From NCBI RefSeq assembly GCF_041080625.1, contig NZ_CP163518.1, positions 2,852,001-2,916,000 on the forward strand: 64,000 bases of DNA, written 5' to 3'. Shown piece by piece: positions 1-8,881 of the stretch. Positions within the stretch are counted from its first letter, which is position 1, and every line of letters starts with the position of its first letter. The notes beneath the pieces are model-generated. The model was given only the letters and a program-made list of their open reading frames with translations. It did no database searches and was not told the origin of the DNA. Source of the stretch: Streptomyces sp. CG1. Lineage in GTDB: Bacteria; Actinomycetota; Actinomycetes; Streptomycetales; Streptomycetaceae. A program made the translations under genes and the position numbers.

Positions 1-2
1 GG

Positions 3-1184
3 AACTTCTACTCGGTCGACCCCAAGGCCATTCCGTCCCGGCTGAGCTGGGAGGTCGGCCAGTCGCTGGCCGACTCGCTGGTGCAGCGGTACCTCCAGGA
101 CACCGGCGAGTACCCGAAGTCCGTCGGCCTGACCGTCTGGGGTACGTCCGCGATGCGCACCCAGGGTGACGACATCGCCGAGATCCTGGCGCTGCTGGGC
201 TGCCGCCCCGTATGGGACGACGCCTCGCGCCGGGTCACGGGCTTCGAGACCGTGCCCCTGGCGGAGCTGGGCCGGCCGCGCATCGACGTCACGGTCCGCA
301 TCTCCGGCTTCTTCCGGGACGCGTTCCCGCACGTCGTCGGCCTGATCGACGACGCCGTACGGGCGGTGGCCGAGCTGGACGAGCCCGCCGGGAGCAACTT
401 CGTGAAGGCGCACGCCGACGAGGACACCGCCGAACACGGTGACCGGCGGCGCGCGACGGCCCGTGTCTTCGGTTCGAAGCCGGGCGCGTACGGCGCCGGT
501 CTGCTGCCGCTGATCGACGCCCGCAACTGGCGCAGCGACGCGGATCTCGCCGAGGTGTACGCCGTCTGGGGCGGCTACGCCTATGGGCGCGGGCTCGACG
601 GGCGGGCGGCGCGCGGGGACATGGAGACCGCGTTCAAGCGGATCGCGGTCGCCGCGAAGAACGTCGACACCCGTGAGCACGACCTGGTCGACGCGGACGA
701 CTACTTCCAGTACCACGGCGGCATGGTCGCGATGGTCCGGCATCTGACCGGCGCCAACCCCGAGGCGTACGTGGGCGACAGTGCCGTACCGGACCAGGTG
801 AAGACCCGCACGCTGGGCGAGGAGACCCACCGTGTCTTCCGGGCCCGGGTGGTCAACCCGCGCTGGATGGCGGCCATGCGCCGGCACGGCTACAAGGGCG
901 CTTTCGAGATGGCGGCGACCGTGGACTATCTGTTCGGCTACGACGCCACGGCGGGCGTGGTCGACGACTGGATGTACGAGAAGCTCAGCGCGGAGTACGT
1001 CTTCGACCCTGAGAACCGGGACTTCATGAAGAAGTCCAACCCGTGGGCGCTGCGCGGCATCACCGAGCGGCTCCTTGAGGCGGCGGATCGGGGCCTGTGG
1101 GCCGAGCCGGACGCGGACACGCTGGAGCGGCTGCGCGCCACCTACCTGGAGCTGGAAGGCGACTTGGAGGGCGACGACCAGTGA
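3..1184 (+). CDS. cobN: Cobaltochelatase subunit CobN, C-terminal part
   Basis: The large subunit of the ATP-dependent cobaltochelatase inserts cobalt into hydrogenobyrinate a,c-diamide in the cytoplasm. Only the last 393 residues are in the window and the 5' part lies upstream, so the true start cannot be seen. The frame is open from the first bases. The segments [19 protein letters not shown] and the C-terminal [21 protein letters not shown] are typical of the CobN/magnesium chelatase H family C-terminus. The stop overlaps the GTG of the next gene (GTGA), so the two are translationally coupled. The following chelatase subunit supports the assignment. Confidence is high for the family. Confidence 0.95.
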   Translation, partial: NFYSVDPKAIPSRLSWEVGQSLADSLVQRYLQDTGEYPKSVGLTVWGTSAMRTQGDDIAEILALLGCRPVWDDASRRVTGFETVPLAELGRPRIDVTVRISGFFRDAFPHVVGLIDDAVRAVAELDEPAGSNFVKAHADEDTAEHGDRRRATARVFGSKPGAYGAGLLPLIDARNWRSDADLAEVYAVWGGYAYGRGLDGRAARGDMETAFKRIAVAAKNVDTREHDLVDADDYFQYHGGMVAMVRHLTGANPEAYVGDSAVPDQVKTRTLGEETHRVFRARVVNPRWMAAMRRHGYKGAFEMAATVDYLFGYDATAGVVDDWMYEKLSAEYVFDPENRDFMKKSNPWALRGITERLLEAADRGLWAEPDADTLERLRATYLELEGDLEGDDQ

Positions 1185-3178
1185 CAACTCCCTTCCCTTT
1201 CACGGCCGTTGTCGGCCAGGACGACCTGCGGCTCGCCCTGCTGCTCAACGCGGTCAGCCCCGCTGTCGGCGGCGTGCTGGTGCGCGGTGAGAAGGGCACG
1301 GCCAAGTCCACGGCCGTACGCGCCCTTTCGGCGCTGCTGCCCGGGGTGGCCGTCGTACCCGGCTGCCGGTTCTCCTGCGACCCGGCGGCCCCGGACCCGT
1401 CGTGCCCGGACGGCCCGCACGAGGCCGCGGCCGGTGCGGCGCGGCCCGCGCGGATGGTGGAACTCCCCGTCGGTGCCTCCGAGGACCGGCTGGTCGGCGC
1501 CCTGGACATCGAGCGGGCACTCGCCGAGGGCGTGAAGGCGTTCGAGCCGGGCCTGCTGGCCGACGCACACCGGGGCATCCTCTACGTCGACGAGGTCAAT
1601 CTCCTCCACGACCACCTGGTCGACCTGCTGCTGGACGCGGCGGCGATGGGTGCCTCGTACGTGGAGCGCGAGGGGGTCTCCGTGCGGCACGCGGCGCGCT
1701 TCCTGCTCGTCGGCACGATGAACCCCGAAGAGGGCGAGCTGCGTCCGCAGCTGCTCGACCGGTTCGGGCTGACCGTGGAGGTCGCGGCCTCCCGCGAGCC
1801 GGACCAGCGGGTCGAGGTCGTACGGCGCCGGCTGGCGTACGACGACGATCCGGCCGCTTTCGCCGCGCGGTGGGACGAGGAGGAGGCCGGGGTACGGCAA
1901 CGGATCGCGGCGGCACGGGAGTTGCTGCCGCGGGTGCGGCTGGGCGACGGTGCGCTGCGGCAGATCGCGGCGACCTGCGCGGCCTTCGAGGTGGACGGCA
2001 TGCGGGCCGACATCGTGATGGCGCGTACGGCGACCGCGCTGGCCGCGTGGGCCGGGCGGACGGATGTGCTCGCGGAGGATGTGCGCCAGGCCGCTCTGCT
2101 CGCGCTGCCGCACCGCAGGCGCCGTAACCCGTTCGACGCGCCCGGTCTGGACGAGGACAAGCTGGACGAGACGCTGGAGCAGTTCTCCGGCGAGGACGAG
2201 GGCGAGGACGATCCCGACCCGGACGGTCCGGGTGGGGGCGGCGGTCAGCCGCAGCCCGATCCCGGGCCGCAGGGGGGCGGGGACACCGCCGCGCGGCCCG
2301 AGGCCGCGGAGGGCGGGGAGCCGCAGGCGTCCGGCGCTTCCCAGGAGCAGTCGGCCGTACGGGCCGCCGAGCCGTTCCGTACCAAGGTGCTGAGCGTGCC
2401 GGGGATCGGCGAGGGTGCCGCGGGGCGGCGGTCGCGGGCGCGTACCGAGCACGGGCGGACGACCGGGGCCCGTCGGCCCCGGGGCGCGCTGACCAAGCTG
2501 CATCTGGCCGCCACCGTGCAGGCGGCGGCCCCGCACCAGCGGGCGCGCGGCCGGTCCGGGCCGGGGCTGGTGATCCGCCGGGACGATCTGCGGCAGGCGA
2601 CCCGGGAGGGCCGCGAGGGCAATCTCGTGCTGTTCGTGGTGGACGCCTCGGGGTCGATGGCGGCGCGGCAGCGGATGAGCGCGGTGAAGGGTGCCGTGCT
2701 GTCGCTGTTGCTGGACGCCTATCAGCGGCGGGACAAGGTGGGTCTGGTGACCTTCCGGGGGTCCGGCGCGGACGTCGCGCTGCCGCCGACGTCGTCCGTG
2801 GACGCGGCCGCCGTACGGCTGGAGTCGCTGCCGACGGGCGGTCGTACGCCGCTGGCAGCCGGGCTGCTCAAGGCGCACGAGGTGCTGCGCGTGGAGCGGC
2901 TGCGGGATCCGGCGCGACGGGCGCTGGTCGTGGTGGTGACCGACGGGCGGGCCACGGGCGGGCCGGAGCCGGTGGCGCTGGCCGGGCGGGCGGCTCGGCT
3001 GTTCGCGGCCGGTCAGGTCGCCTCGGTGGTCGTGGACTGCGAGTCGGGTCCGGTACGGCTCGGGCTCGCCGGGCAGCTGGCGGGTGAGCTGGGCGGTACG
3101 GCCGTCACGCTGGACGAGCTGCGGGCCGACTCGATCGCCGGGCTTGTGAAGGGAATTCAGGACAGGAGGGCCGCGTAA
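1181..3178 (+). CDS. ChlI/ChlD-type AAA+ and VWA chelatase subunit
   Basis: This 665-residue protein is a fused small/medium subunit of a magnesium/cobalt chelatase and should power CobN. The N-terminal AAA+ part has a P-loop near residues 33-44 ([11 protein letters not shown]) and a Walker B near 133 ([10 protein letters not shown]). An acidic, glycine/proline-rich linker (about 325-400) leads to a C-terminal von Willebrand A domain with an intact MIDAS motif, D488-x-S490-x-S492 (VVDASGSMA). The start chosen is the GTG that overlaps the cobN stop. An upstream in-frame start would add 28 arginine-rich residues lying inside cobN and looks false. The stop overlaps the cobO ATG (TAATG). Such fusions are usual in actinomycete cobalamin clusters. 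Confidence 0.93.
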   Translation: MTTPFPFTAVVGQDDLRLALLLNAVSPAVGGVLVRGEKGTAKSTAVRALSALLPGVAVVPGCRFSCDPAAPDPSCPDGPHEAAAGAARPARMVELPVGASEDRLVGALDIERALAEGVKAFEPGLLADAHRGILYVDEVNLLHDHLVDLLLDAAAMGASYVEREGVSVRHAARFLLVGTMNPEEGELRPQLLDRFGLTVEVAASREPDQRVEVVRRRLAYDDDPAAFAARWDEEEAGVRQRIAAARELLPRVRLGDGALRQIAATCAAFEVDGMRADIVMARTATALAAWAGRTDVLAEDVRQAALLALPHRRRRNPFDAPGLDEDKLDETLEQFSGEDEGEDDPDPDGPGGGGGQPQPDPGPQGGGDTAARPEAAEGGEPQASGASQEQSAVRAAEPFRTKVLSVPGIGEGAAGRRSRARTEHGRTTGARRPRGALTKLHLAATVQAAAPHQRARGRSGPGLVIRRDDLRQATREGREGNLVLFVVDASGSMAARQRMSAVKGAVLSLLLDAYQRRDKVGLVTFRGSGADVALPPTSSVDAAAVRLESLPTGGRTPLAAGLLKAHEVLRVERLRDPARRALVVVVTDGRATGGPEPVALAGRAARLFAAGQVASVVVDCESGPVRLGLAGQLAGELGGTAVTLDELRADSIAGLVKGIQDRRAA

Positions 3179-3777
3179 TGCCGCAGGGACAGCCGAGCGT
3201 CGTACCCGATGACGGTCTGACGACCCGTCAGCGGCGGAACCGGCCGCTCGTCGTCGTGCACACCGGTATCGGCAAGGGCAAGTCCACCGCCGCGTTCGGG
3301 CTCGCGCTGCGCGCCTGGAACCAGGGGTGGCCGATCGGGGTGTTCCAGTTCGTCAAGTCGGCGAAGTGGAAGGTCGGCGAGGAGAACGCGCTGCGCGTGC
3401 TCGGCGCCTCCGGCGAGGGCGGCACCGTCGACTGGCACAAGATGGGCGAGGGCTGGTCGTGGGTCCAGCGGGATCAGCAGATGGACAACGAGGAGAAGGC
3501 CCGGGAGGGCTGGGAGCAGGTCAAGCGCGACCTGGCGGCCGAGACGTACCGGCTGTACGTACTGGACGAGTTCGCCTATCCGATGCACTGGGGCTGGGTG
3601 GACACCGATGAGGTCGTGGAGGTGCTGCGGAACCGGCCCGGTACGCAACACGTGGTGATCACCGGCCGTAACGCGCCCGGGAAGCTGGTCGACTTCGCGG
3701 ACCTCGTCACCGACATGTCCAAGGTCAAGCACCCCATGGACGTGGGGCAGAAGGGCCAGAAGGGCATCGAGTGGTGA
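3178..3777 (+). CDS. cobO: Cob(I)yrinic acid a,c-diamide adenosyltransferase
   Basis: This 199-residue CobA/CobO-type corrinoid adenosyltransferase transfers the 5'-deoxyadenosyl group of ATP to cob(I)yrinate a,c-diamide. The P-loop is HTGIGKGKSTAAFG at about residues 28-41. Family motifs WSWVQRDQQMD and LYVLDEFAYPMHWGW follow, and the C-terminus has the KLVDFADLVTDMSKVKHPMD segment. Length and order match the family. The ATG overlaps the preceding TAA, and the stop overlaps the cobB start region (GTGATG), which indicates a tightly coupled operon. Confidence 0.95.
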   Translation: MPQGQPSVVPDDGLTTRQRRNRPLVVVHTGIGKGKSTAAFGLALRAWNQGWPIGVFQFVKSAKWKVGEENALRVLGASGEGGTVDWHKMGEGWSWVQRDQQMDNEEKAREGWEQVKRDLAAETYRLYVLDEFAYPMHWGWVDTDEVVEVLRNRPGTQHVVITGRNAPGKLVDFADLVTDMSKVKHPMDVGQKGQKGIEW

Positions 3778-5149
3778 TGTCGCCGGTGCCACGGCTGGTC
3801 ATCGCCGCGCCCTCCTCGGGCAGCGGCAAGACCACCGTGGCCACGGGGCTGATGGCCGCGTTCGCCGCGCGGGGGCTCGCCGTGTCTCCGCACAAGGTCG
3901 GGCCGGACTACATCGACCCCGGGTATCACGCGCTCGCGACCGGGCGGGCGGGGCGGAACCTGGACGCCTATCTGTGCGGGCCCGAACTGGTCGCTCCGCT
4001 GTTCCTGCACGGGGCGCACGGGTGCGATCTGGCCGTGGTCGAGGGTGTGATGGGGCTGTACGACGGGGCGGCGGGGGAAGGTGAACTGGCCTCCACCGCG
4101 CAGGTCGCCAAGCTGTTGGGGGCGCCGGTGGTGCTCGTCGTCGACGCGTCGTCACAGTCCCGGTCCGTCGCCGCGCTGGTGCACGGGTTCGCCTCCTGGG
4201 ATCCGGAGGTGCGGGTCGGGGGCGTGATCCTGAACAAGGTGGGCTCCGACCGGCATGAGGAGCTGCTGCGGGAGGCGCTGGATTCGGCCGGGGTACCGGT
4301 GCTGGGCGCCTTGCGGCGGGCTCAGCAGGTGGACACGCCTTCCCGGCACCTCGGGCTGGTGCCGGTCGCCGAACGGCAGTCCGCGGCGGTGGAGGCCGTA
4401 CGGGCGATGGCGGCGATGGTGGCCCACGGTTGTGACTTGGCGGCACTGGAGGCACTTGCCCGTGCCGCCGGTCCCGTACCAGGGGGCTCCGCCCCTGGAC
4501 CCCCGCCTCGCCCTCCCACCACCCGACTCGGCCGGCTGCGACGCGGGCGCCCGTCGTTGCCGTTGCCGGTGGGTCCGCCTTCAGCTTCTCCTACGCCGAG
4601 CACACCGAATTGCTCACCGCCGCCGGTGCCGAAGTCATCACCTTCGACCCTCTCCACGACGAGCAACTGCCCGAAGAAACAGCCGGGTTGGTCATCGGGG
4701 GCGGGTTCCCCGAGGTGTATGCCGGTGAGCTGTCCGCCAACGAGCCGTTGCGCAAGGCGATTGCCGAGGTGGCCCTCAGTGGTGCGCCCGTCGCCGCCGA
4801 GTGCGCCGGGCTGCTCTATCTGTGCCGAGAACTGGACGGGCAGCCCATGTGCGGCGTGCTCGATGCCACCGCGCGGATGACGGAGCGGCTCACCCTGGGG
4901 TATCGGGACGCCGTGGCCATCGGGGACAGCGTGCTGGCCGTCGCCGGGACACGGATACGGGGACACGAGTTCCATCGCACGGTCGTCGAGCCCGGCGCCG
5001 GGGACGCTCCGGCATGGGGGGTGCGGACACCCGTGCGGCGGGTCGAAGGTTTCGTACAGCAGGGCGTGCACGCGAGTTACCTGCACACGCACTGGGCGTC
5101 CGAGCCCGGTGTCGCCCGTCGGTTCGTGGAGAGGTGCCGGACGTCATGA
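3771..5149 (+). pseudogene. cobB: Cobyrinate a,c-diamide synthase, frameshifted in the interdomain linker
   Basis: CobB amidates the a and c carboxylates of the corrin ring using glutamine and ATP. The N-terminal ATPase domain is intact in one frame from the start (GTG 3771/3774 or ATG 3777) with the P-loop APSSGSGKTT, and family similarity ends at about 4480. The C-terminal glutamine amidotransferase-like domain (PVVAVAGGSAFSF, EVITFDPLHDE, Cys in VAAECAGLLYL, GHEFHR) continues in another frame from about 4547 to 5149. That frame has a stop at 4433, so the shift lies between 4436 and 4547. This is where a GC-rich repeat with a CCAGGGG/CCCCTGG hairpin sits. The gene may be dead, a sequencing error, or a split enzyme restarting at TTG 4610. 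Neighbouring cob genes are intact. Confidence 0.85.
4479..4547 (+). repeat. GC-rich repeat inside the cobB linker
   Basis: The stretch starts with a perfect 7-bp hairpin, CCAGGGG (4479-4485) and CCCCTGG (4492-4498), with a GCTCCG loop. It continues as a C-rich tract ending in CTCGGCCGGCTG. A related stretch lies just after the stop codon of the aminotransferase gene at about 19069-19134, and a shortened version follows cobC (about 13148-13170). From memory, GGGGCTCCGCCCC-type sequences recur between genes in Streptomyces genomes. Its position inside a coding linker is unusual. Confidence 0.55.
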
Positions 5150-5895
5150 GCAGCAGGCTGGTCGGAGTCGGGGTCGGTCCCGGTGATCCGGAGCTGGTGA
5201 CCGTCAAGGGGGTCAACGCACTGCGGGCCGCCGCGGTCGTCGTCGTACCCGTGATGGCTGCACCTGATGGAAAGGACGGGGGCGAGCGCGGGCGCGCCGA
5301 AGCGACCGTGTTGCACTACGTGCCCGAGGACAAGGTCGTCCGGGTGGTGTTCGCGCTGAACGAGCGGACCGACCGGACGCGCCGGGAGGCCGCCTGGGAC
5401 GCGGCGGGCGCCAGAGTCGCCGAGCTGCTGAAGGAACACGGTTCCGTCGCCTTCGCCACCATCGGCGATCCGAACGTGTACTCGACGTTCACCTATCTCG
5501 CGCAGACGATCCTCGAGCTGGTGCCGGGGACCGTCGTGGAGACCGTGCCCGGGATCACCGCCATGCAGGATCTGGCGGCGCGGTCCGGTGCCGTGCTGAC
5601 CGAGGGCACCGAGCCGCTGACGCTGGTGCCGGTGACGGCCGGGGCGGCGGTGCTGAAGGAGGCGCTGGCCGGGCCGGGGACCGTCGTCGCGTACAAGTTC
5701 GGGCGGCAGGCCGCCGAGGTCGCGGACGCGCTGCGGGAGACGGGGCGGCTCGGCGACGCCGTGTGGGGTTCGGCGCTGGGCCTGCCGGAGGAGTCGGTGC
5801 GGGCGGCCGCCGAGCTGGACGGGACGCCGCTGCCGTATCTGTCGACGCTGATCGCGCCGCCGCGCCGGGACGGCGGACGGGGCGGGAAGCTGTGA
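5146..5895 (+). CDS. cobI: Precorrin-2 C20-methyltransferase
   Basis: This 249-residue SAM-dependent methyltransferase of the tetrapyrrole methylase fold methylates C20 of precorrin-2 to give precorrin-3A. The N-terminal GVGVGPGDPELVTVKG loop is the family signature. FATIGDPNVYSTFTYL and ETVPGITAMQDLAAR follow, as expected for CobI/CbiL. The ATG at 5146 overlaps the cobB stop (ATGA). Longer in-frame starts upstream lie within cobB and read as shadow sequence. It ends this arm of the cluster, followed by a convergent ZIP transporter gene. Confidence 0.94.
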   Translation: MSSRLVGVGVGPGDPELVTVKGVNALRAAAVVVVPVMAAPDGKDGGERGRAEATVLHYVPEDKVVRVVFALNERTDRTRREAAWDAAGARVAELLKEHGSVAFATIGDPNVYSTFTYLAQTILELVPGTVVETVPGITAMQDLAARSGAVLTEGTEPLTLVPVTAGAAVLKEALAGPGTVVAYKFGRQAAEVADALRETGRLGDAVWGSALGLPEESVRAAAELDGTPLPYLSTLIAPPRRDGGRGGKL

Positions 5896-5907
5896 GCCGC
5901 CCGAGAC

Positions 5908-5926
5908 GGCCGGCCTGGTACCGGCC
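5908..5926. terminator. Hairpin between convergent cobI and ZIP genes
   Basis: GGCCGG (5908-5913) and CCGGCC (5921-5926) form a perfect 6-bp stem with a 7-nt loop in the 41-bp gap between the converging genes. It could end transcription in both directions. There is no U-tract, which is usual in this GC range. Confidence 0.45.
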
Positions 5927-5936
5927 ACCCCTCCGT

Positions 5937-6671
5937 TCAGCCGCCGGAGAGGCCCACCACCAGCCAGATGAAGGCCGCGCCCGCGACCGTGCACAGCAGG
6001 GTGGAGCGTGCGGGGTGTTCGTGGTGGGCCTCGGGCAGGATCTCGGCGGCGGCGAGGTAGAGCAGTACGCCGCCGAACAGGCCGAGATAGCCGCCGAGCA
6101 CCGCTCCGGGGATGTGGAAGAAGGCGGTCGACAGCGCGCCCACCAGGGGTGCGCAGGCGTCGGCCACCAGCATCGCGACAGCGCGACGGCGGGCGTTGCC
6201 GTACAGGCTCGTGAGGGTGAAGGTGTTGAAGCCGTCGGCGAAGTCGTGCGCGATCACGGCGAGCGCGACGGCCGTGCCCATGCCGCCGCCGACCTGGAAA
6301 GCCGCGCCGATCGCCACGCCGTCCATGGCGCTGTGCCCCACCATCGCGGCGGCGGCCGTCAGGCCCACCTCGGGCGCCCGGTGGTGGTGTCCCTCGGCAC
6401 CGCCGTGGGCCGCCTGGCGTGCGGCCAGCGTGCGCTCCACCAGATGGGCCAGCAGGAATCCGGCCACGAACAGCAGCAGGGCGGCGGGTACGCCGAAGAC
6501 CTCGCGGTCGGCGGTGTGCAGCGCCTCCGGCAGCAGATCCAGGCCGACCACGCCGAGCATCAGACCACCGGCCAGGCCCAGGACGAGGTGCCGACGGTCG
6601 GTCACGCGCTGAGCCGTCCAGCCGCCGGCCAGCGTCATCAGGAACGCGCCGAGCGCGACGAAGACCGCCAT
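5937..6671 (-). CDS. ZIP family metal transporter
   Basis: This 244-residue membrane protein has about eight predicted transmembrane segments and a cytoplasmic His-rich loop (EGHHHRAPE, residues about 93-101). The ZIP metal-binding helices are recognisable: HSAMDGVAIG and HDFADGFNTF, with AAEILPEAHHEHP in a later helix. ZIP proteins import divalent metals, usually zinc, iron or manganese. The gene is transcribed against the cob genes and sits between cobI and cobM, so a role in cobalt or zinc supply for cobalamin synthesis is possible but only inferred. The start is the ATG at 6671; the short upstream gap is shared with the cobM promoter. Confidence 0.88.
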   Translation of the reverse strand: MAVFVALGAFLMTLAGGWTAQRVTDRRHLVLGLAGGLMLGVVGLDLLPEALHTADREVFGVPAALLLFVAGFLLAHLVERTLAARQAAHGGAEGHHHRAPEVGLTAAAAMVGHSAMDGVAIGAAFQVGGGMGTAVALAVIAHDFADGFNTFTLTSLYGNARRRAVAMLVADACAPLVGALSTAFFHIPGAVLGGYLGLFGGVLLYLAAAEILPEAHHEHPARSTLLCTVAGAAFIWLVVGLSGG

Positions 6672-6836
6672 AGGCCCTTGCTATCCGATCGAGGCACCTT
6701 CGCGCACATCCGGCGCCGCTCACATCCCCCCAGACCCTGACATTTCACCGATTTCGACTTGCGTCTCCGACGTCTGCGGATCTCTCCGTACGTCTCCAGA
6801 TGCTTCCCGATGTTCCCGCACGAGAGGACCCTTCCC

Positions 6837-7655
6837 ATGGCCGATGCCCCCACCGGCAAGGTGACGTTCGTCGGTGCCGGCCCCGGCGCCGCCGATCTGC
6901 TGACGTTCCGCGCCGCGCGCGCGATCGCGGAGGCGGACGTGGTGATCTGGGCGGCGAGCCTGGTCCAGGCGGAGGTCCTCGAGCATGCGCGCGACGACGC
7001 GGAGATCCTGGACTCGGCGGCCCTGTCCCTAGAGGACGTCGTAGCCGTCTACCGGCGCGCCCGGACCGAGGGTCTGAAGGTGGCCCGCATCCACTCCGGC
7101 GACCCGGCGCTGTGGGGCGGCACGCAGGAGCAGCTGGACCGGTGCGCGGAGCTCGGGATCACCACGGAGGTCGTGCCCGGTGTGTCGTCCTTCTCCGCCG
7201 TCGCCGCGCTCGCGCAGCGTGAGCTGACCATCCCCGAGGTCGCGCAGTCCGTCGTGCTCACCCGGCTGGGCGGCGGCAAGACGCCGATGCCGCCCGGCGA
7301 GGAGGTGCGCGAGTTCGCCCGGCACGGCACCACCATGGCGATCTTCCTGTCGGCGGCGCGCAGCGGGCAGCTGGTGCGCGAGCTGCTGGAGGGCGGCTAT
7401 CCGACGGACACTCCGGTCGTCATCGCCTATCAGGCGACCTGGCCGGAGGAGCTGATCGTCAAGTGCACGGTCGGCACGCTGGAGGAGACGGTCAAGGAGC
7501 ACAAGCTCTGGAAGCACACGCTCTTCCTGGTCGGCCCGGCGCTGGACGCGCACGGCACCCGCTCGCATCTGTACCACCCGGGGCACTTCCACGGGTACCG
7601 CAAGGCCGACCCGGAGGCCCGGCGGGCCCTGCGCGAGCAGCGGGCGAAGAGTTGA
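6837..7655 (+). CDS. cobM: Precorrin-4 C11-methyltransferase
   Basis: This 272-residue tetrapyrrole methylase methylates C11 of precorrin-4 to give precorrin-5. It has the N-terminal KVTFVGAGPGAADLLTFRA loop, IHSGDPALWGG, EVVPGVSSFSA and TPVVIAYQATWPEE, all characteristic of CobM/CbiF. The ATG at 6837 is preceded by GAGAGGA at 6822-6828. A longer in-frame start at 6759 would add a non-conserved Arg/Leu-rich extension. It opens the second cob operon, divergent from the ZIP gene, and its TGA overlaps the TTG of cobL. Confidence 0.95.
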   Translation: MADAPTGKVTFVGAGPGAADLLTFRAARAIAEADVVIWAASLVQAEVLEHARDDAEILDSAALSLEDVVAVYRRARTEGLKVARIHSGDPALWGGTQEQLDRCAELGITTEVVPGVSSFSAVAALAQRELTIPEVAQSVVLTRLGGGKTPMPPGEEVREFARHGTTMAIFLSAARSGQLVRELLEGGYPTDTPVVIAYQATWPEELIVKCTVGTLEETVKEHKLWKHTLFLVGPALDAHGTRSHLYHPGHFHGYRKADPEARRALREQRAKS

Positions 7656-8881
7656 TCACGGTCGTCGGTACGGGCACGGGCGCGCCGGTCCCGGAGGGTC
7701 TCCTCGCCGGGGCCGCCCTCGTCGTCGGCGGGCGCCGGCACCTGGATGCCGTACGGCTGCCCGACGGCGCCGAGCGGGTCGTGCTCGGGCCGCTGGCCCC
7801 CGCTCTGGACTCGATCGCGGAGTACCTGGGCAAGAAGGTCGTGGTGCTGGCCTCCGGGGATCCCGGGTTCTTCGGGATCGTGCGGGCGCTGGCCGAGCGG
7901 TTCGGCGCCGAGCGGCTGGATGTGCGGCCGGGGGTGTCCTCCGTGGCCACCGCGTGCGCACGGCTCGGGCTGCCCTGGGACGACGCGGTCGTGGTGAGCG
8001 CGCACGGCCGGGACCTTCGCACGGCGGTGAACGTCTGCCGTGCGCATCCCAAGGTGGCCGTGCTCACGGGCCCGGGGGCCGGGCCCGCCGAGCTGGGCGC
8101 CGCGCTCGGTGACGGTCGTGTCCTGGTCGTGGCGAGCGCGCTCGGCGATCCGGAGCGGGAGCGCGTGGAGCGGGTGACGCCCGCCGAGGCGGCGGCCCGG
8201 GACTGGGGTACGGCGGTGAGCGTGGTGCTGTGCCTGGACGAGGCGCGGGCGCTCGGCGCGGTGCGCACCGTCGCCGGTGTGCCGGAGCGGCCGACGTGCT
8301 GGGCGCTTCCCGAGAGCGCGTTCGCGTACCGGGACTCGATGATCACCAAGTTCGAGGTACGGGCGCTGGCGCTGGCCCGGCTCGGTCCCCGGCTGGGCGA
8401 CCTGGTGTGGGACGTGGGCGCCGGCTCGGGCTCGGTGGCGGTGGAGTGCGCGCGGCTCGGCGCGGCGGTCGTCGCCGTCGAGAAGGCGGCCGACGGGATC
8501 GAGCGGATCCGGGCCAACGCCGACGCCCACGAGGTCGGGATACGGGTGGTGCACGGCTCGGCGCCCGAGGCGCTGGCCGGTCTCGCGGACGACCCCGACG
8601 CCGTGTTCGTCGGCGGCGGGGGCCGCGAGCTGCCCGCCGTCGTGGCCGCGTGCGCCCGGCGGGCACGACGGACCGTGGTCGTCGCCATGGCCGCCCTCGA
8701 CCGGGTGCCGGCGGCCCGCGAGGCACTCACGGCCGCCGGGTTCACCTGCGACGGGGTGCTGCTGCAGTCGTCGCGGCTGGCGCCGCTGCCGGGGGATGTG
8801 ACCCGGCTCGCGGCGACCAATCCTGTGTTTCTGCTCTGGGGCGTCAGAACCCCGGTGTCTAGCGAAGGAGTTACCGAGTGA
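7652..8881 (+). CDS. cobL: Precorrin-6Y C5,15-methyltransferase (decarboxylating)
   Basis: This 409-residue fusion of CbiE-type (about 1-200) and CbiT-type (about 205-409) modules methylates C5 and C15 and decarboxylates the C12 acetate. The N-terminal half has ITVVGTGTG and VVVLASGDPGFFGI. The C-terminal half has a class I SAM-binding motif, VWDVGAGSGSVAVECARLG, near residue 252. The start taken is TTG 7652, which overlaps the cobM stop (TTGA) and places the conserved ITVVGTG at the N-terminus. No better start exists without running into cobM. The stop overlaps the GTG of the next gene. Confidence 0.93.
   Translation: MITVVGTGTGAPVPEGLLAGAALVVGGRRHLDAVRLPDGAERVVLGPLAPALDSIAEYLGKKVVVLASGDPGFFGIVRALAERFGAERLDVRPGVSSVATACARLGLPWDDAVVVSAHGRDLRTAVNVCRAHPKVAVLTGPGAGPAELGAALGDGRVLVVASALGDPERERVERVTPAEAAARDWGTAVSVVLCLDEARALGAVRTVAGVPERPTCWALPESAFAYRDSMITKFEVRALALARLGPRLGDLVWDVGAGSGSVAVECARLGAAVVAVEKAADGIERIRANADAHEVGIRVVHGSAPEALAGLADDPDAVFVGGGGRELPAVVAACARRARRTVVVAMAALDRVPAAREALTAAGFTCDGVLLQSSRLAPLPGDVTRLAATNPVFLLWGVRTPVSSEGVTE

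Noticed and set aside
6672..6836. Cobalamin riboswitch before cobM or the ZIP gene
   Set aside because: No B12-box-like sequence or expected helices could be seen. The cluster's own leader lies upstream of the window.
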